DNA from: Angelakisella sp.
Lineage (GTDB): Bacteria > Bacillota > Clostridia > Oscillospirales > Ruminococcaceae
Length of the DNA: 37,685 bases
Assembly (NCBI GenBank): GCA_020024515.1
Contig: JAHHTR010000007.1
Span: 1-37,685 of the forward strand
Direction of reading: 5' to 3'
Numbering within the stretch: position 1 is the first letter of the stretch; each line of letters opens with the position of its first letter. The position numbers and the translations under genes were made by a program. Below, one piece after another: positions 7,708-15,142 of this stretch. The notes beneath the pieces are model-generated. The model did not search any database, had not been told where the DNA came from, and saw nothing but the letters and a program-made list of their open reading frames with translations.

Positions 7708-8700
7708 CTATTTATTCCAAAGCTCATCTGCAACAGATTTCCAACATCTAGCATATTTATCGCATTTTACACATAAATGCTCTGCACTTTCAGGTGATTG
7801 TAAATCAGTGGATTTAGCTTTTGTTTTTTCAATAATACCACGCAGTTTTTTAGGATTTTCAAGCATAGGACATGGTCTCAACATATTTTTATTAAATGGT
7901 TGTCCATCATGATATGCCATAAATAACGGTGAACGTAAGCAGTCCAAAAGTGACTTTTCACGTATATTTGAATCTGAATAGTGAATAAATACACATGGAT
8001 CAACATCACCGTTAGCATTTATATGCAGATATCTTCTGCCACCCGCAATACACCCCTCTACATATTCGGCATCATTTTGGAAATCCATTGCAAATAGCGG
8101 TTTTGTTTCTCTTAGATGACGAACACGGGTATAAAGTGCTTTACGTTGTTCAGGTGTTGGCAATAGGTCTATTGACGCATCATTACCTACCGGCATATAG
8201 TGAAAATACCAAATAAAATATGCACCCATCTTAATTAAATTATCATAAAATTCTTCCGAAGATATTGACTCATAATTTATACTTGTATAGCAAGCAGAAA
8301 TACCATATATAAGCTTTTTCTTACGCAATAACTCCATAGCTTTTATAACTTTTTGGTAAGTACCTTTTCCACGACGGCTGTCTGTTGCTTCTTCCGAGCC
8401 TTCCAAAGAAATGGCAGGAATAAAGTTTTTAACTCTCAGCATATCATTTGCAAATTGCTGATAATTGTTTTAGCAACACCTTCATCAACATTATTGAGTA
8501 TACTGTATACATAAGAATGATATGAGTGATTTGGATTTTCAATAATATCTCTTATAACAAGTACGTTGTGTAACGAAATTATTACCTTAAAATTTATCTG
8601 CCCAGTCTATAATTTAAATTAAATTGTGTTCAGGTTCTTTATAAAGATAATTGAAAGCATGTTCCAATCCGAACTTTTTAATTGTTGTTAAAGCATTCAT
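7708..8700 (-). pseudogene. Radical SAM protein, decayed (two stops, frameshift, internal deletion)
   Basis: The 3' part (7708-8442) reads open for 244 codons and resembles the C-terminal half of a roughly 450-residue clostridial radical SAM family I know from memory (landmarks MLRVKNFIPAISLEG, YMPVGNDA, GCIAGGRRYLHINANGD, LRPCPMLENP). The 5' part is still readable. An AAGGAG precedes ATG at 8700, then MNALTTIKKFGLEHAFNYLY, an in-frame TAA at 8616-8614, IIDWADKF, a second in-frame TAA, GNNFVTQRT, then a frame change to VIRDIIENPNHSYHSYVY and VDEGVAKTIISNL. Immediately after that, the sequence jumps to QFANDMLRVK. The missing stretch, about 110 codons by comparison with remembered relatives, would carry the CxxxCxxC motif that binds the 4Fe-4S cluster. 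No cysteine trio of that form remains, so the product cannot be a working radical SAM enzyme. It lies upstream of the glycosyltransferase and PlsY-like genes, which remain intact. Confidence 0.85.
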
Positions 8701-8745
8701 TTTAATAAACTCCTTCTATAATATTATTTTGTCATTGATAGTGTT

Positions 8746-8791
8746 AGAATATGCTAAATAAATAATAAATATTATTTATTTAGCATATTCT
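8746..8791. repeat. 21-bp perfect inverted repeat between DUF308 gene and radical SAM pseudogene
   Basis: Arms 8746-8766 and 8771-8791 are perfect complements with a 4-nt loop. The position (31 bp past the DUF308 stop) suits a terminator. However, neither side is followed by a clear T run, so an operator or processing site ahead of the radical SAM gene is also possible. Confidence 0.6.
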
Positions 8792-8821
8792 CTTGATAAA
8801 GATTTTCAATCATTAATTGTT

Positions 8822-9382
8822 TTATATCTTAGGTCTATTTTCAATTATTTTAACTACACTCAATACTGTAATTAAATTTAAAATTCCTTCTGAAAGCAGT
8901 GATATTCCAAGTAATATCATAATTAATTTTACACTAGCATACGGTCTGAATATAAGTAAAAAACCCACTATACCGGTTATTATTGCTATACTCAAAATTA
9001 TCCACCATTTATCTATACCGAAATTTTTTGAATCAATGGCAATTTGCACTTTTAATAGTGCATCTGCAAAAATACCTATTCCAAACAAAATAGAAATAAT
9101 ATGCAAAAGTTCATCTGTACGAAGAATTAAAACTGCACCCAAAGCCATTACAAAAATTCCAAAAGCTAAGTCGAACTGAAAGGCAAGTCTATATGGATCT
9201 TTTGAAATATAACCTATAATTTTGACAAGTCCAAAAAGAATAAGTAATACTCCACCAATCCAACATAATAACGAAACAGAAAATTTCGGAAAAGCAATCA
9301 GTGTAATTCCAAATGCCGAAATCAAAATTGAAATTACAATATATCCATATTTAGCTGTTCGTAATTTTTTATTTGAAATCAC
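8822..9382 (-). CDS. DUF308/HdeD-like membrane protein
   Basis: A small integral membrane protein of 186 residues with about six transmembrane helices arranged as two repeats of three. Each is glycine- and isoleucine-rich with short loops, e.g. SLLCWIGGVLLILFGLVKII and IISILFGIGIFADALLKVQI. This is the DUF308 pattern, whose best-known member HdeD is linked to acid resistance in enterobacteria; the biochemical role is not established. The GTG at 9382 follows AAGGAG by nine bases and gives the usual family length. A longer reading to 9517 would run through the terminator of the upstream gene and is rejected. It lies downstream of a TetR regulator, which may control it, though a strong terminator lies between them. 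Confidence 0.75.
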   Translation of the reverse strand: MISNKKLRTAKYGYIVISILISAFGITLIAFPKFSVSLLCWIGGVLLILFGLVKIIGYISKDPYRLAFQFDLAFGIFVMALGAVLILRTDELLHIISILFGIGIFADALLKVQIAIDSKNFGIDKWWIILSIAIITGIVGFLLIFRPYASVKLIMILLGISLLSEGILNLITVLSVVKIIENRPKI

Positions 9383-9458
9383 AATCAAAATCTCCTTTTT
9401 TATTTTGTACTTTATTATAATTTTATTATAGTCTTTAAAATAAAAATTAGTATAGATA

Positions 9459-9501
9459 AAAAATGCCTTTGTGTCTAAATTATAGACATAAAGGCATTTT
9501 T
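9459..9501 (-). terminator. Strong terminator between tetR-type gene and DUF308 gene
   Basis: A 19-bp stem with one G-U pair (9459-9477 with 9483-9501) and a 5-nt loop AATTA begins right after the TetR stop at 9504. The stem carries A and T flanks on both sides, so it could work in both directions. It makes DUF308 transcription largely dependent on its own promoter in 9383-9458. Confidence 0.8.
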
Positions 9502-9503
9502 GA

Positions 9504-10061
9504 CTATATTTTTTCACAACGATTAATTATTCGTTCAAAATCTCCTTGTTTTAATTCACTGATTCTGTCTATGTAAGCATGTATACCATCTTTCATTCCG
9601 GTTTCCAACCAATCTATTAAAATACCGAAAAACATACATTTTAGATATTGAATAATAACTTTTTTATCAGTATTCGAAACAATTCTGCCATTCAAACGTT
9701 CTTCAACAAAAATTGTAGATATATATTCACATATATGCCACTGATATTGCTCATAAATATCCCTATTTACCGAACGATATATGTGCAGTACCGCTTTTCT
9801 GTTTTTTAGTGCAAAGCTGATAATAGCATTTATACATTCTTTTATAGAAGTTATTTTCTTATTTTCAAAAATTATTCTTTCGGCATCTTCTTTTATAATT
9901 CTTTCTATTAATTCGGGGATATCACTAAAATGATAGTAAAATGTATTTCGGTTTAGACCACAGTCATCTACTATATCTTTTACTGTAATTTGTTTTAGTG
10001 GTTTTTCATTCAGTAATTTTACAAATGAATTGCAAATAGCTTTTTCTGTAAAATTTGGCAT
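9504..10061 (-). CDS. TetR/AcrR family transcriptional regulator
   Basis: A 185-residue one-component repressor. The N-terminal DNA-binding domain (about 1-50) has the helix-turn-helix ITVKDIVDDCGLNRNTFYYHF (about 25-45), a good TetR match. The remainder is helical and resembles the TetR_C_33-type sensor domain seen in DhaS-like Firmicutes regulators, including a YRSVNRDIYEQY segment and an FFGILIDWLETGM helix. Divergently placed, 290 bp away, is the patatin gene; downstream in the same direction is the DUF308 gene. Either could be a target, but I see no convincing palindromic operator. The ligand is unknown. Confidence 0.85.
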   Translation of the reverse strand: MPNFTEKAICNSFVKLLNEKPLKQITVKDIVDDCGLNRNTFYYHFSDIPELIERIIKEDAERIIFENKKITSIKECINAIISFALKNRKAVLHIYRSVNRDIYEQYQWHICEYISTIFVEERLNGRIVSNTDKKVIIQYLKCMFFGILIDWLETGMKDGIHAYIDRISELKQGDFERIINRCEKI

Positions 10062-10209
10062 AGTAAATAACTCCTTTCATAGTATATATAATAGTGATAT
10101 TATAACAAAAATCGACTTAACTTTCAATAAAAATAACAATGATATACTAAGTGTTAAATATTGAATATAATAAACTTTTTTAAATTCTACATTAAAAATA
10201 AAATGACTA

Positions 10210-10238
10210 TTGTATAAAAAAAATTTTTATACTATACT
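10210..10238 (+). promoter_or_regulatory. Candidate sigma-A promoter of the patatin-like gene
   Basis: TTGTAT (10210-10215), a 17-bp spacer and TATACT (10233-10238) on the plus strand. This predicts a leader of about 110 nt before the ATG at 10353. The leader contains the inverted repeat described next. Confidence 0.5.
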
Positions 10239-10266
10239 ACTATAAAAGATAAATATTTATGTTAAT

Positions 10267-10311
10267 ACCACACAATCATATACCACTTATAGATATCTGT
10301 AACTGTGTGGT
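10267..10311 (+). promoter_or_regulatory. Inverted repeat in the leader of the patatin-like gene
   Basis: ACCACACA (10267-10274) and TGTGTGGT (10304-10311) are perfect 8-bp complements enclosing 29 nt. In RNA they would form a stem ending about 25 nt before the Shine-Dalgarno. I recognise no known riboswitch class. Confidence 0.35.
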
Positions 10312-10352
10312 GTTCCCTATATAAAAAATTTTTATGGAGGATTTATAAAGCT

Positions 10353-11195
10353 ATGAAAATCGGTATTGTAGATGTAGGTGGAGGATATAGAGGTATTTAT
10401 GCGGCAGGCATACTCGATTACTGTATGGATCAAAAAATACATTTTGATTTGGGTATAGGTGTTTCTGCCGGTAGCGCAAACCTTATTTCTTATATTGCAG
10501 GACAAGTTAGACGAAACTATAAGTTTTATACTGAATACGGTTCAAGAAAAGAATATGCAAGTCCGAGAAACTTTTTGCTGAAAAAGACTTTTATTGATTT
10601 AGACTATGCTTACGGTACACTAAGTAGTTCTAACGGTGAATATCCTTTGGATTTTCCGGCAGTAAAAAATAATCCAATGGAATTTTATATTGTTGCTACG
10701 GATGCCAAAACAGGTAATGTTAAATATTTCGATAAAAATGATATTTCACAGGATAGTTATGACCCATTAAAAGCATCTTGTGCTATTCCGTTTGTTTGCC
10801 ACCCTTACTCAGTTAATGGTATACCTTATTATGATGGAGCATTAAGTGACCCTGTCCCTGTACAAAAGGCATTTGACTTAGGTTGTGATAAGGTAATAGT
10901 TCTTCTTACAAAACCGGAAGGAGAAATAAGAACTTCGGGTAGAGATTTAAAAATCGCACGTATTATTAATCGCACCTATCCTTTATCCGCACAAAAACTT
11001 CGTCAAAGAGCGGACACATATAATCAAGGAGTAAAACTTGCACAAAAGTATGCAAAAGAAGGAAAAGTGCTTATTGTTGCTCCTAGTGATACATGTGGAG
11101 TAAGTACTCTTACAAGAGACAAAGGACTGCTTGATAAACTATATAAAAAAGGTTATGCCGATGGTGAAAAAATTAAATCGTTTTTGAAAGAATAA
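10353..11195 (+). CDS. Patatin-like phospholipase/esterase (YjjU-like)
   Basis: A 280-residue patatin-family hydrolase with a Ser-Asp dyad. The oxyanion loop is DVGGGYRGIYAAGIL (about 7-21), the nucleophile elbow is GVSAGSAN (about 37-44), and the catalytic Asp sits in YYDGALSDPVPV (about 169-180). Such enzymes cleave acyl esters of phospholipids or other lipids; physiological substrates of the bacterial YjjU branch are mostly undefined. There is no signal peptide, so it is cytosolic or peripheral. I place the start at the ATG at 10353, after GGAGG (10336-10340), because the 16 residues of the longer reading overlap the leader. It stands alone, divergent from the TetR gene and with a terminator of its own. 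Confidence 0.85.
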   Translation: MKIGIVDVGGGYRGIYAAGILDYCMDQKIHFDLGIGVSAGSANLISYIAGQVRRNYKFYTEYGSRKEYASPRNFLLKKTFIDLDYAYGTLSSSNGEYPLDFPAVKNNPMEFYIVATDAKTGNVKYFDKNDISQDSYDPLKASCAIPFVCHPYSVNGIPYYDGALSDPVPVQKAFDLGCDKVIVLLTKPEGEIRTSGRDLKIARIINRTYPLSAQKLRQRADTYNQGVKLAQKYAKEGKVLIVAPSDTCGVSTLTRDKGLLDKLYKKGYADGEKIKSFLKE

Positions 11196-11251
11196 TTTTA
11201 AAAAAATAATTACTTTGACATTTTGTACAGTTAAACAAAATCTCTACAAAA

Positions 11252-11287
11252 AGACAGAGCGTATTGAAATTTTAATACTCTCTGTCT
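11252..11287. terminator. Terminator between convergent patatin and glp genes
   Basis: A 14-bp stem with one mismatch (11252-11265 with 11274-11287) and an 8-nt loop is followed on the plus strand by CTTATCTTTTT. Placed between convergent genes, it probably serves both. Confidence 0.75.
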
Positions 11288-11319
11288 CTTATCTTTTTAA
11301 CACCTGTTAATCAATACTA

Positions 11320-11718
11320 TTATTTTTTTGTGACTTCACACAATATGTTATTATAATTTTCTTTATAGTTATCAAAAGCTTCAAAAGGATTTTCTGTATT
11401 TTCCAAAATGGAAAACAGCGTTTCCGACAATACCTCAGCAAAAACACCTACTATGCGATAGTCAGTCTTTTGACTGTTTATATAAAGAATACTGCCCCAC
11501 AAAATTTCATTTAAATTGAAAAGTAAGTCCCTATCCATACCAACAAAAGAACTATCCTCTTTCAATACCTTTAAGCAAATTAACAATTCATCAAACTTTT
11601 GTTGTATTTCTTGCGTGTCAGAAAATCCATACCTCAAAGCATATCTATAACCATCGGAAAAATTTTCTGTTTTCCCTGAATGAACTGATATTTTTATTCT
11701 TGCCTCTTGTTTTGTCAT
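11320..11718 (-). CDS. Hypothetical protein at the end of the glp operon
   Basis: A 132-residue acidic, helix-rich soluble protein that I do not recognise. It has no signal peptide, membrane segment or metal motif. Sequence landmarks are YRYALRYGFSDTQEIQQKFD (about 24-43), a central LLFNLNEILWGSILYI helix, and VFAEVLSETLFSILENTE. AAGGGA precedes the ATG at a short distance. It follows the DUF1667 gene by 69 bp with no evident terminator between them, so it is probably read as the last gene of the glycerol-3-phosphate operon. A link to that pathway is only positional. Confidence 0.6.
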   Translation of the reverse strand: MTKQEARIKISVHSGKTENFSDGYRYALRYGFSDTQEIQQKFDELLICLKVLKEDSSFVGMDRDLLFNLNEILWGSILYINSQKTDYRIVGVFAEVLSETLFSILENTENPFEAFDNYKENYNNILCEVTKK

Positions 11719-11787
11719 ACTATCCCTTACTACTTTAATCTATTTAAATATTAAACACATAACACTTAATATAAAAATTAATACATC

Positions 11788-12150
11788 TTAAATTTTATCT
11801 ACATCTTTCGTAGCGATTATATCAACACCTGTATCAGCGCAATTCTCAATAATAACATCACCTATTTTTATCGGTGCATCTACTGTAATTTTTCGTATCT
11901 CGTCCATTATATCAAAAATTTTGCCTTTTGGTATATCCTTTTCTGTCTTAACTGATACCTTTGCAATATTTGAATTTCTAACTTTTACGGAAGAAGTAAC
12001 TATCCTTGTTGGACTTAGTACTTCTTTTTTACCATAAATTGCACCACGTGGACACGTGTTTCCCTCTACTTTTACATCATCGCCGTCAATCGTAACATTA
12101 AGCATACAACCCATAGGGCAAGATATACATATAAGCTCCCTTGTATCCAT
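11788..12150 (-). CDS. DUF1667 cysteine-motif protein of the glycerol-3-phosphate operon
   Basis: A 120-residue DUF1667 protein. The N-terminus carries CISCPMGCML (cysteines about 8, 11 and 15) and a fourth cysteine in NTCPRG (about 33), a likely iron-sulfur or metal site. The rest is a small beta-rich domain. In Firmicutes this family almost always follows a GlpA-like dehydrogenase and an FAD/NAD oxidoreductase, as here. It probably acts as the third, electron-transfer, subunit of that complex; this is inference from gene order and the cysteines. The start is one base after the upstream stop, with GGAGGAG inside the end of the preceding gene. Confidence 0.85.
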   Translation of the reverse strand: MDTRELICISCPMGCMLNVTIDGDDVKVEGNTCPRGAIYGKKEVLSPTRIVTSSVKVRNSNIAKVSVKTEKDIPKGKIFDIMDEIRKITVDAPIKIGDVIIENCADTGVDIIATKDVDKI

Positions 12151-12151
12151 T

Positions 12152-13414
12152 TTAATTCTCCTCCGTACATACTGTAATAGCTTTTAACCCGTCAAAATTT
12201 TTCAAGTCCGCCTTTTTAAGTAAAATTTGTTCCATTTCTCCGGGGGCAAGCACACGTTTCTTTTTATCCTGTACTTTTTCGTCATTAAAATATACACATA
12301 GCGAATGGTTTTTATATACATCTGCTACTCTAAATCTTACAGTAACAATATCAGACATATTCTCAATATCTATTGTCTGCGGTACTGTGTATCTTACACC
12401 GTTTTTTGCAACAATAGGAATAGTCTCATTCAATTTTCTTTCACCATTCAATATAAAGTCTGCCGCATTTTCACCTGCAAGCGCCGCCTCCTGAGAAACA
12501 AAATCAACAAGGTCATGAACATGCAATACATTACCACAAGCATATATACCATTTGCATTTGTTTCAAGTCTATCATTAACATCAGGGCCATTTGTTATAC
12601 GGTTCATTTCTATTCCTATCTCTGTTGTCAGTTCATTTTCGGGAATTAGTCCTACTGAAAGTAACAGTGTATCACAAGAATAATATTCTTCCGTTCCATC
12701 AATCGGTTTTCTGTTTTTGTCTACCTGTGCTATTGTTACACCTGTCAAACGTTTTTTGCCATGTATTTTTGTAACTGTGTGGCTGAGTTTAAGTGGAATA
12801 TCATAGTCATTTAAACACTGTACAATATTTCTTTTGAGCCCTCCCGAATACGGCATTAGTTCCGCAACAACTTTTACTTTTGCTCCTTCCAATGTCATAC
12901 GTCTTGCCATTATGAGCCCTATATCGCCCGAACCCAAAATTACAACTTCTTTACCGACTTTGTAACCGTCTATATTCATAAGTCTTTGTGCAGTACCTGC
13001 CGAATATATACCTGACGGACGATATCCCGGGATATTCAAAGCACCACGAGGACGCTCACGACAACCCATAGCAAGAATAATCGCAGTTGCCTTTATTATA
13101 ACCATTCCATCTGTTTCGTTAATATATGTAATCTCTTTATCTTTTGTTATACTGATTACAATAGTATTTAATTTATATGGTATTTTTTCTTCTTCCACCA
13201 TTTTTATAAATCTGTCCGCATACTCCGGACCTGTAAGTTCTTCTTTAAATGTATGCAAGCCAAAACCATTATGTATACACTGATTCAGTATACCACCCAA
13301 AGTGAAATCTCTCTCCAAAATCAATATATCATCTATACCTTTTTTGCGAGCGGATACCGCAGCAGCAAGTCCCGCAGGACCTCCCCCTATTATCACCAAT
13401 TTATATTGTTCCAT
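12152..13414 (-). CDS. FAD/NAD(P)-binding oxidoreductase of the glycerol-3-phosphate operon
   Basis: A 420-residue pyridine-nucleotide-disulfide-type flavoprotein. The N-terminal FAD fold is VIIGGGPAGLAAAVSA. A second dinucleotide fold, EVVILGSGDIGLIMARRM (about 150-170), would bind NAD(P). AMGCRERPRGALNIPG and GIYACGNVLHVHDLVDFVSQ are typical of the subunit partnered with anaerobic GlpA-like dehydrogenases. It likely passes electrons from glycerol-3-phosphate oxidation to NAD or another acceptor. I use the ATG at 13414, which has GGAGGG at ideal distance; a GTG three codons earlier overlaps that site. It is 18 bp after the GlpA-like gene and one base before the DUF1667 gene. Confidence 0.88.
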   Translation of the reverse strand: MEQYKLVIIGGGPAGLAAAVSARKKGIDDILILERDFTLGGILNQCIHNGFGLHTFKEELTGPEYADRFIKMVEEEKIPYKLNTIVISITKDKEITYINETDGMVIIKATAIILAMGCRERPRGALNIPGYRPSGIYSAGTAQRLMNIDGYKVGKEVVILGSGDIGLIMARRMTLEGAKVKVVAELMPYSGGLKRNIVQCLNDYDIPLKLSHTVTKIHGKKRLTGVTIAQVDKNRKPIDGTEEYYSCDTLLLSVGLIPENELTTEIGIEMNRITNGPDVNDRLETNANGIYACGNVLHVHDLVDFVSQEAALAGENAADFILNGERKLNETIPIVAKNGVRYTVPQTIDIENMSDIVTVRFRVADVYKNHSLCVYFNDEKVQDKKKRVLAPGEMEQILLKKADLKNFDGLKAITVCTEEN

Positions 13415-13432
13415 AATAATCACCCTCCAAAA

Positions 13433-14872
13433 CTACTTCTCATCTACCAACATTTCCGAACCCTTAACGTTTTTACAAATACTTTCCATTTTAACATTAA
13501 GTTCACGAGAAAGAATTTCCATTGTTTTCGGTGTGCAAAAACCAGCCTGACATCTTCCCATACCTTGACGAACACGTCTCTTTACACCATCAAGCGATTT
13601 TGCACCAAGTGTTCTGTTGATAGAATCCACTATTTCGCCTTCGCTGACATTTTCACATCTGCAAACAATAGTTCCATAGTCCGGACGTTTTTTAATAAGC
13701 TCTGCACGTTCTTCTTTCGATAGAGTCAACGGGCGTACTATACCTTTACGCTTTCCGTTCCAGTTCTCTTTAATATCCGCATTAGCCTTTTCTTTAATCA
13801 TATTTGCAACATATCTTCCAAGAGCAGGAGCACAAGAAAGTCCCGGAGACTCAATGCCCGCACAGTCAAAAAATCCGTCTGCATCTTTTGCTTCACCAAT
13901 TATAAAATCTCCGTTTATTTCGTGCGCACGCAGTCCTGTAAACGATGTTATAACCTGACGATACGGAATATTTTTTATACTCTTTGCCGATAGTCTTGCA
14001 ACCTTATCCAAATCTTCCGCTGTTGTTGCTGTTGCTTCTTTATCATCAATATCTGTTGCTGTCGGACCTATAAGCAGGTTTCCATGCACTGTCGGTGTTA
14101 CAAGTATTCCTTTACCCATCTTTGTTGGGAGTTGAAATATAGTTTTATCCACCAACTTACCTGCCTGTTTATCAAGTAATTCATAGTCACCTTTTCTGGC
14201 AATAATTGTGATTTTATCTTGTGACACCATATTATGAAATTTATCGGCATATACACCTGCGGCATTTACTATGTATTTAGCTGATATTTCACAATTATTT
14301 GTAATCAGCTTATATCCGCTGTCAAGTTTTTCTATATTTATTACTTCTGTATTAAGCTTAAACTCCACACCATTGTCACAAGCATTTTCAGCAAGAGCTA
14401 TTGTTAAGTTAAACGGACATACTATGCCGCCTGTCGGTGCAAATATAGCTGCCACTACTTCGTTCGATATATTCGGCTCCATTTTGCGAACTTCATCACC
14501 TGTTAGATACTGCATATCAGGAACACCATTTTTCTTGCCTCTTTCTAGCAGTTCTTTCAGCTGTGGTATACTTTCTTCTTCAAAACACAAAACAAGTGAA
14601 CCATTACGTCTAAACTCAAAATCAAGTTCTTTTGCATACTCACCCATTATGCGGTTTCCCTCAACATTAAGCTTTGCTTTTAATGTATTTGGTTTTGCGT
14701 CATATCCCGCATGCACAATGGCACTGTTAGCTTTTGATGTACCGGAACAGACATCTTCATCTTTTTCAAGCAGACATACTGAAAGAGTGTATTTTGAAAG
14801 TTCCCTTGCAACTGCCGAACCCGTTACTCCTCCACCGATAATTACAACATCATAATCAAATTTTGACAACAA
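13433..14872 (-). CDS. glpA: GlpA-like glycerol-3-phosphate dehydrogenase with BFD-type [2Fe-2S] domain
   Basis: A roughly 480-residue FAD-dependent dehydrogenase of the GlpA/LhgO family. The FAD fold is DVVIIGGGVTGSAVARELS near the N-terminus, followed by CSGTSKANSAIVHAGYDA, and SFTGLRAHEINGDFIIGE and GIESPGLSCAPALG close the flavin domain. The last 80 residues form a bacterioferredoxin-type cluster domain with CRC and CQAGFC (CxC-x34-CxxxxC), expected to hold a [2Fe-2S] centre. The usual reaction is oxidation of glycerol 3-phosphate to dihydroxyacetone phosphate. L-2-hydroxyglutarate oxidation is the main alternative for this family, but the glpP-linked leader favours glycerol 3-phosphate. 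The start is uncertain: GTG at 14878 is followed by three TTG codons, and I prefer the TTG at 14872 for spacing from AAAGGA. Confidence 0.88.
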   Translation of the reverse strand: MLSKFDYDVVIIGGGVTGSAVARELSKYTLSVCLLEKDEDVCSGTSKANSAIVHAGYDAKPNTLKAKLNVEGNRIMGEYAKELDFEFRRNGSLVLCFEEESIPQLKELLERGKKNGVPDMQYLTGDEVRKMEPNISNEVVAAIFAPTGGIVCPFNLTIALAENACDNGVEFKLNTEVINIEKLDSGYKLITNNCEISAKYIVNAAGVYADKFHNMVSQDKITIIARKGDYELLDKQAGKLVDKTIFQLPTKMGKGILVTPTVHGNLLIGPTATDIDDKEATATTAEDLDKVARLSAKSIKNIPYRQVITSFTGLRAHEINGDFIIGEAKDADGFFDCAGIESPGLSCAPALGRYVANMIKEKANADIKENWNGKRKGIVRPLTLSKEERAELIKKRPDYGTIVCRCENVSEGEIVDSINRTLGAKSLDGVKRRVRQGMGRCQAGFCTPKTMEILSRELNVKMESICKNVKGSEMLVDEK

Positions 14873-14939
14873 CAACACATCCTTTTATAAATATTTTAAG
14901 TTAGAGTAATAATATCTTTATATACTTTTCTTTAAAAAC

Positions 14940-14997
14940 AAAAAAAGAGTAAAGCAATCCTTTTGGATACAAAAATCCTAAGAATTAACTTTACTCT
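14940..14997 (-). terminator. Leader terminator upstream of glpA, likely GlpP target
   Basis: On the minus strand AGAGTAAAG (14997-14989) pairs with CTTTACTCT (14954-14946) and is followed by seven T (14946-14940). It is an intrinsic terminator 70 bp before the glpA start and about 16 nt after the predicted transcription start. Small hairpins (GGAT/ATCC) can form inside its large loop. Confidence 0.8.
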
Positions 14998-15013
14998 AAA
15001 TCTCTAAGTTAAT
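14984..15013 (-). promoter_or_regulatory. Antiterminator stem overlapping the glpA leader terminator
   Basis: In the leader RNA ATTAACTT (15013-15006) is a perfect 8-bp complement of AAGTTAAT (14991-14984). The 3' arm shares bases 14989-14991 with the terminator arm, so the two structures exclude each other. That geometry is expected for a GlpP-type antitermination switch. Confidence 0.6.
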
Positions 15014-15019
15014 ATAAAC

Positions 15020-15048
15020 ATTATATATTAACAGTTGGTATATGTCAA
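15020..15048 (-). promoter_or_regulatory. Consensus sigma-A promoter of the glpA operon leader
   Basis: On the minus strand TTGACA (15048-15043), a 17-bp spacer and TATAAT (15025-15020) match consensus exactly. The predicted start near 15013 puts the antiterminator/terminator at the very 5' end of the transcript. A strong promoter with regulated termination fits GlpP control. Confidence 0.88.
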
Positions 15049-15090
15049 GCATAAATGTAAAAAAAATTATCATTAAGTTTAGAAATTTTG

Positions 15091-15119
15091 TTGACCTATA
15101 CAAAGACAAATGGTATAAT
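15091..15119 (+). promoter_or_regulatory. Sigma-A promoter antisense to glpP
   Basis: TTGACC (15091-15096), a 17-bp spacer and TATAAT (15114-15119) on the plus strand, one mismatch from consensus. Transcription would begin near 15126 and run antisense through all of glpP towards the MgtC-family gene at 15834. No plus-strand gene starts within 700 bp. Confidence 0.65.
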
Positions 15120-15142
15120 AACATCTATGTTCCTACAACAAA

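Noticed and set aside
9383..9517. N-terminal extension of the DUF308 protein
   Set aside because: It would translate through a 19-bp terminator stem; the GTG at 9382 has a good AAGGAG and gives the family length.
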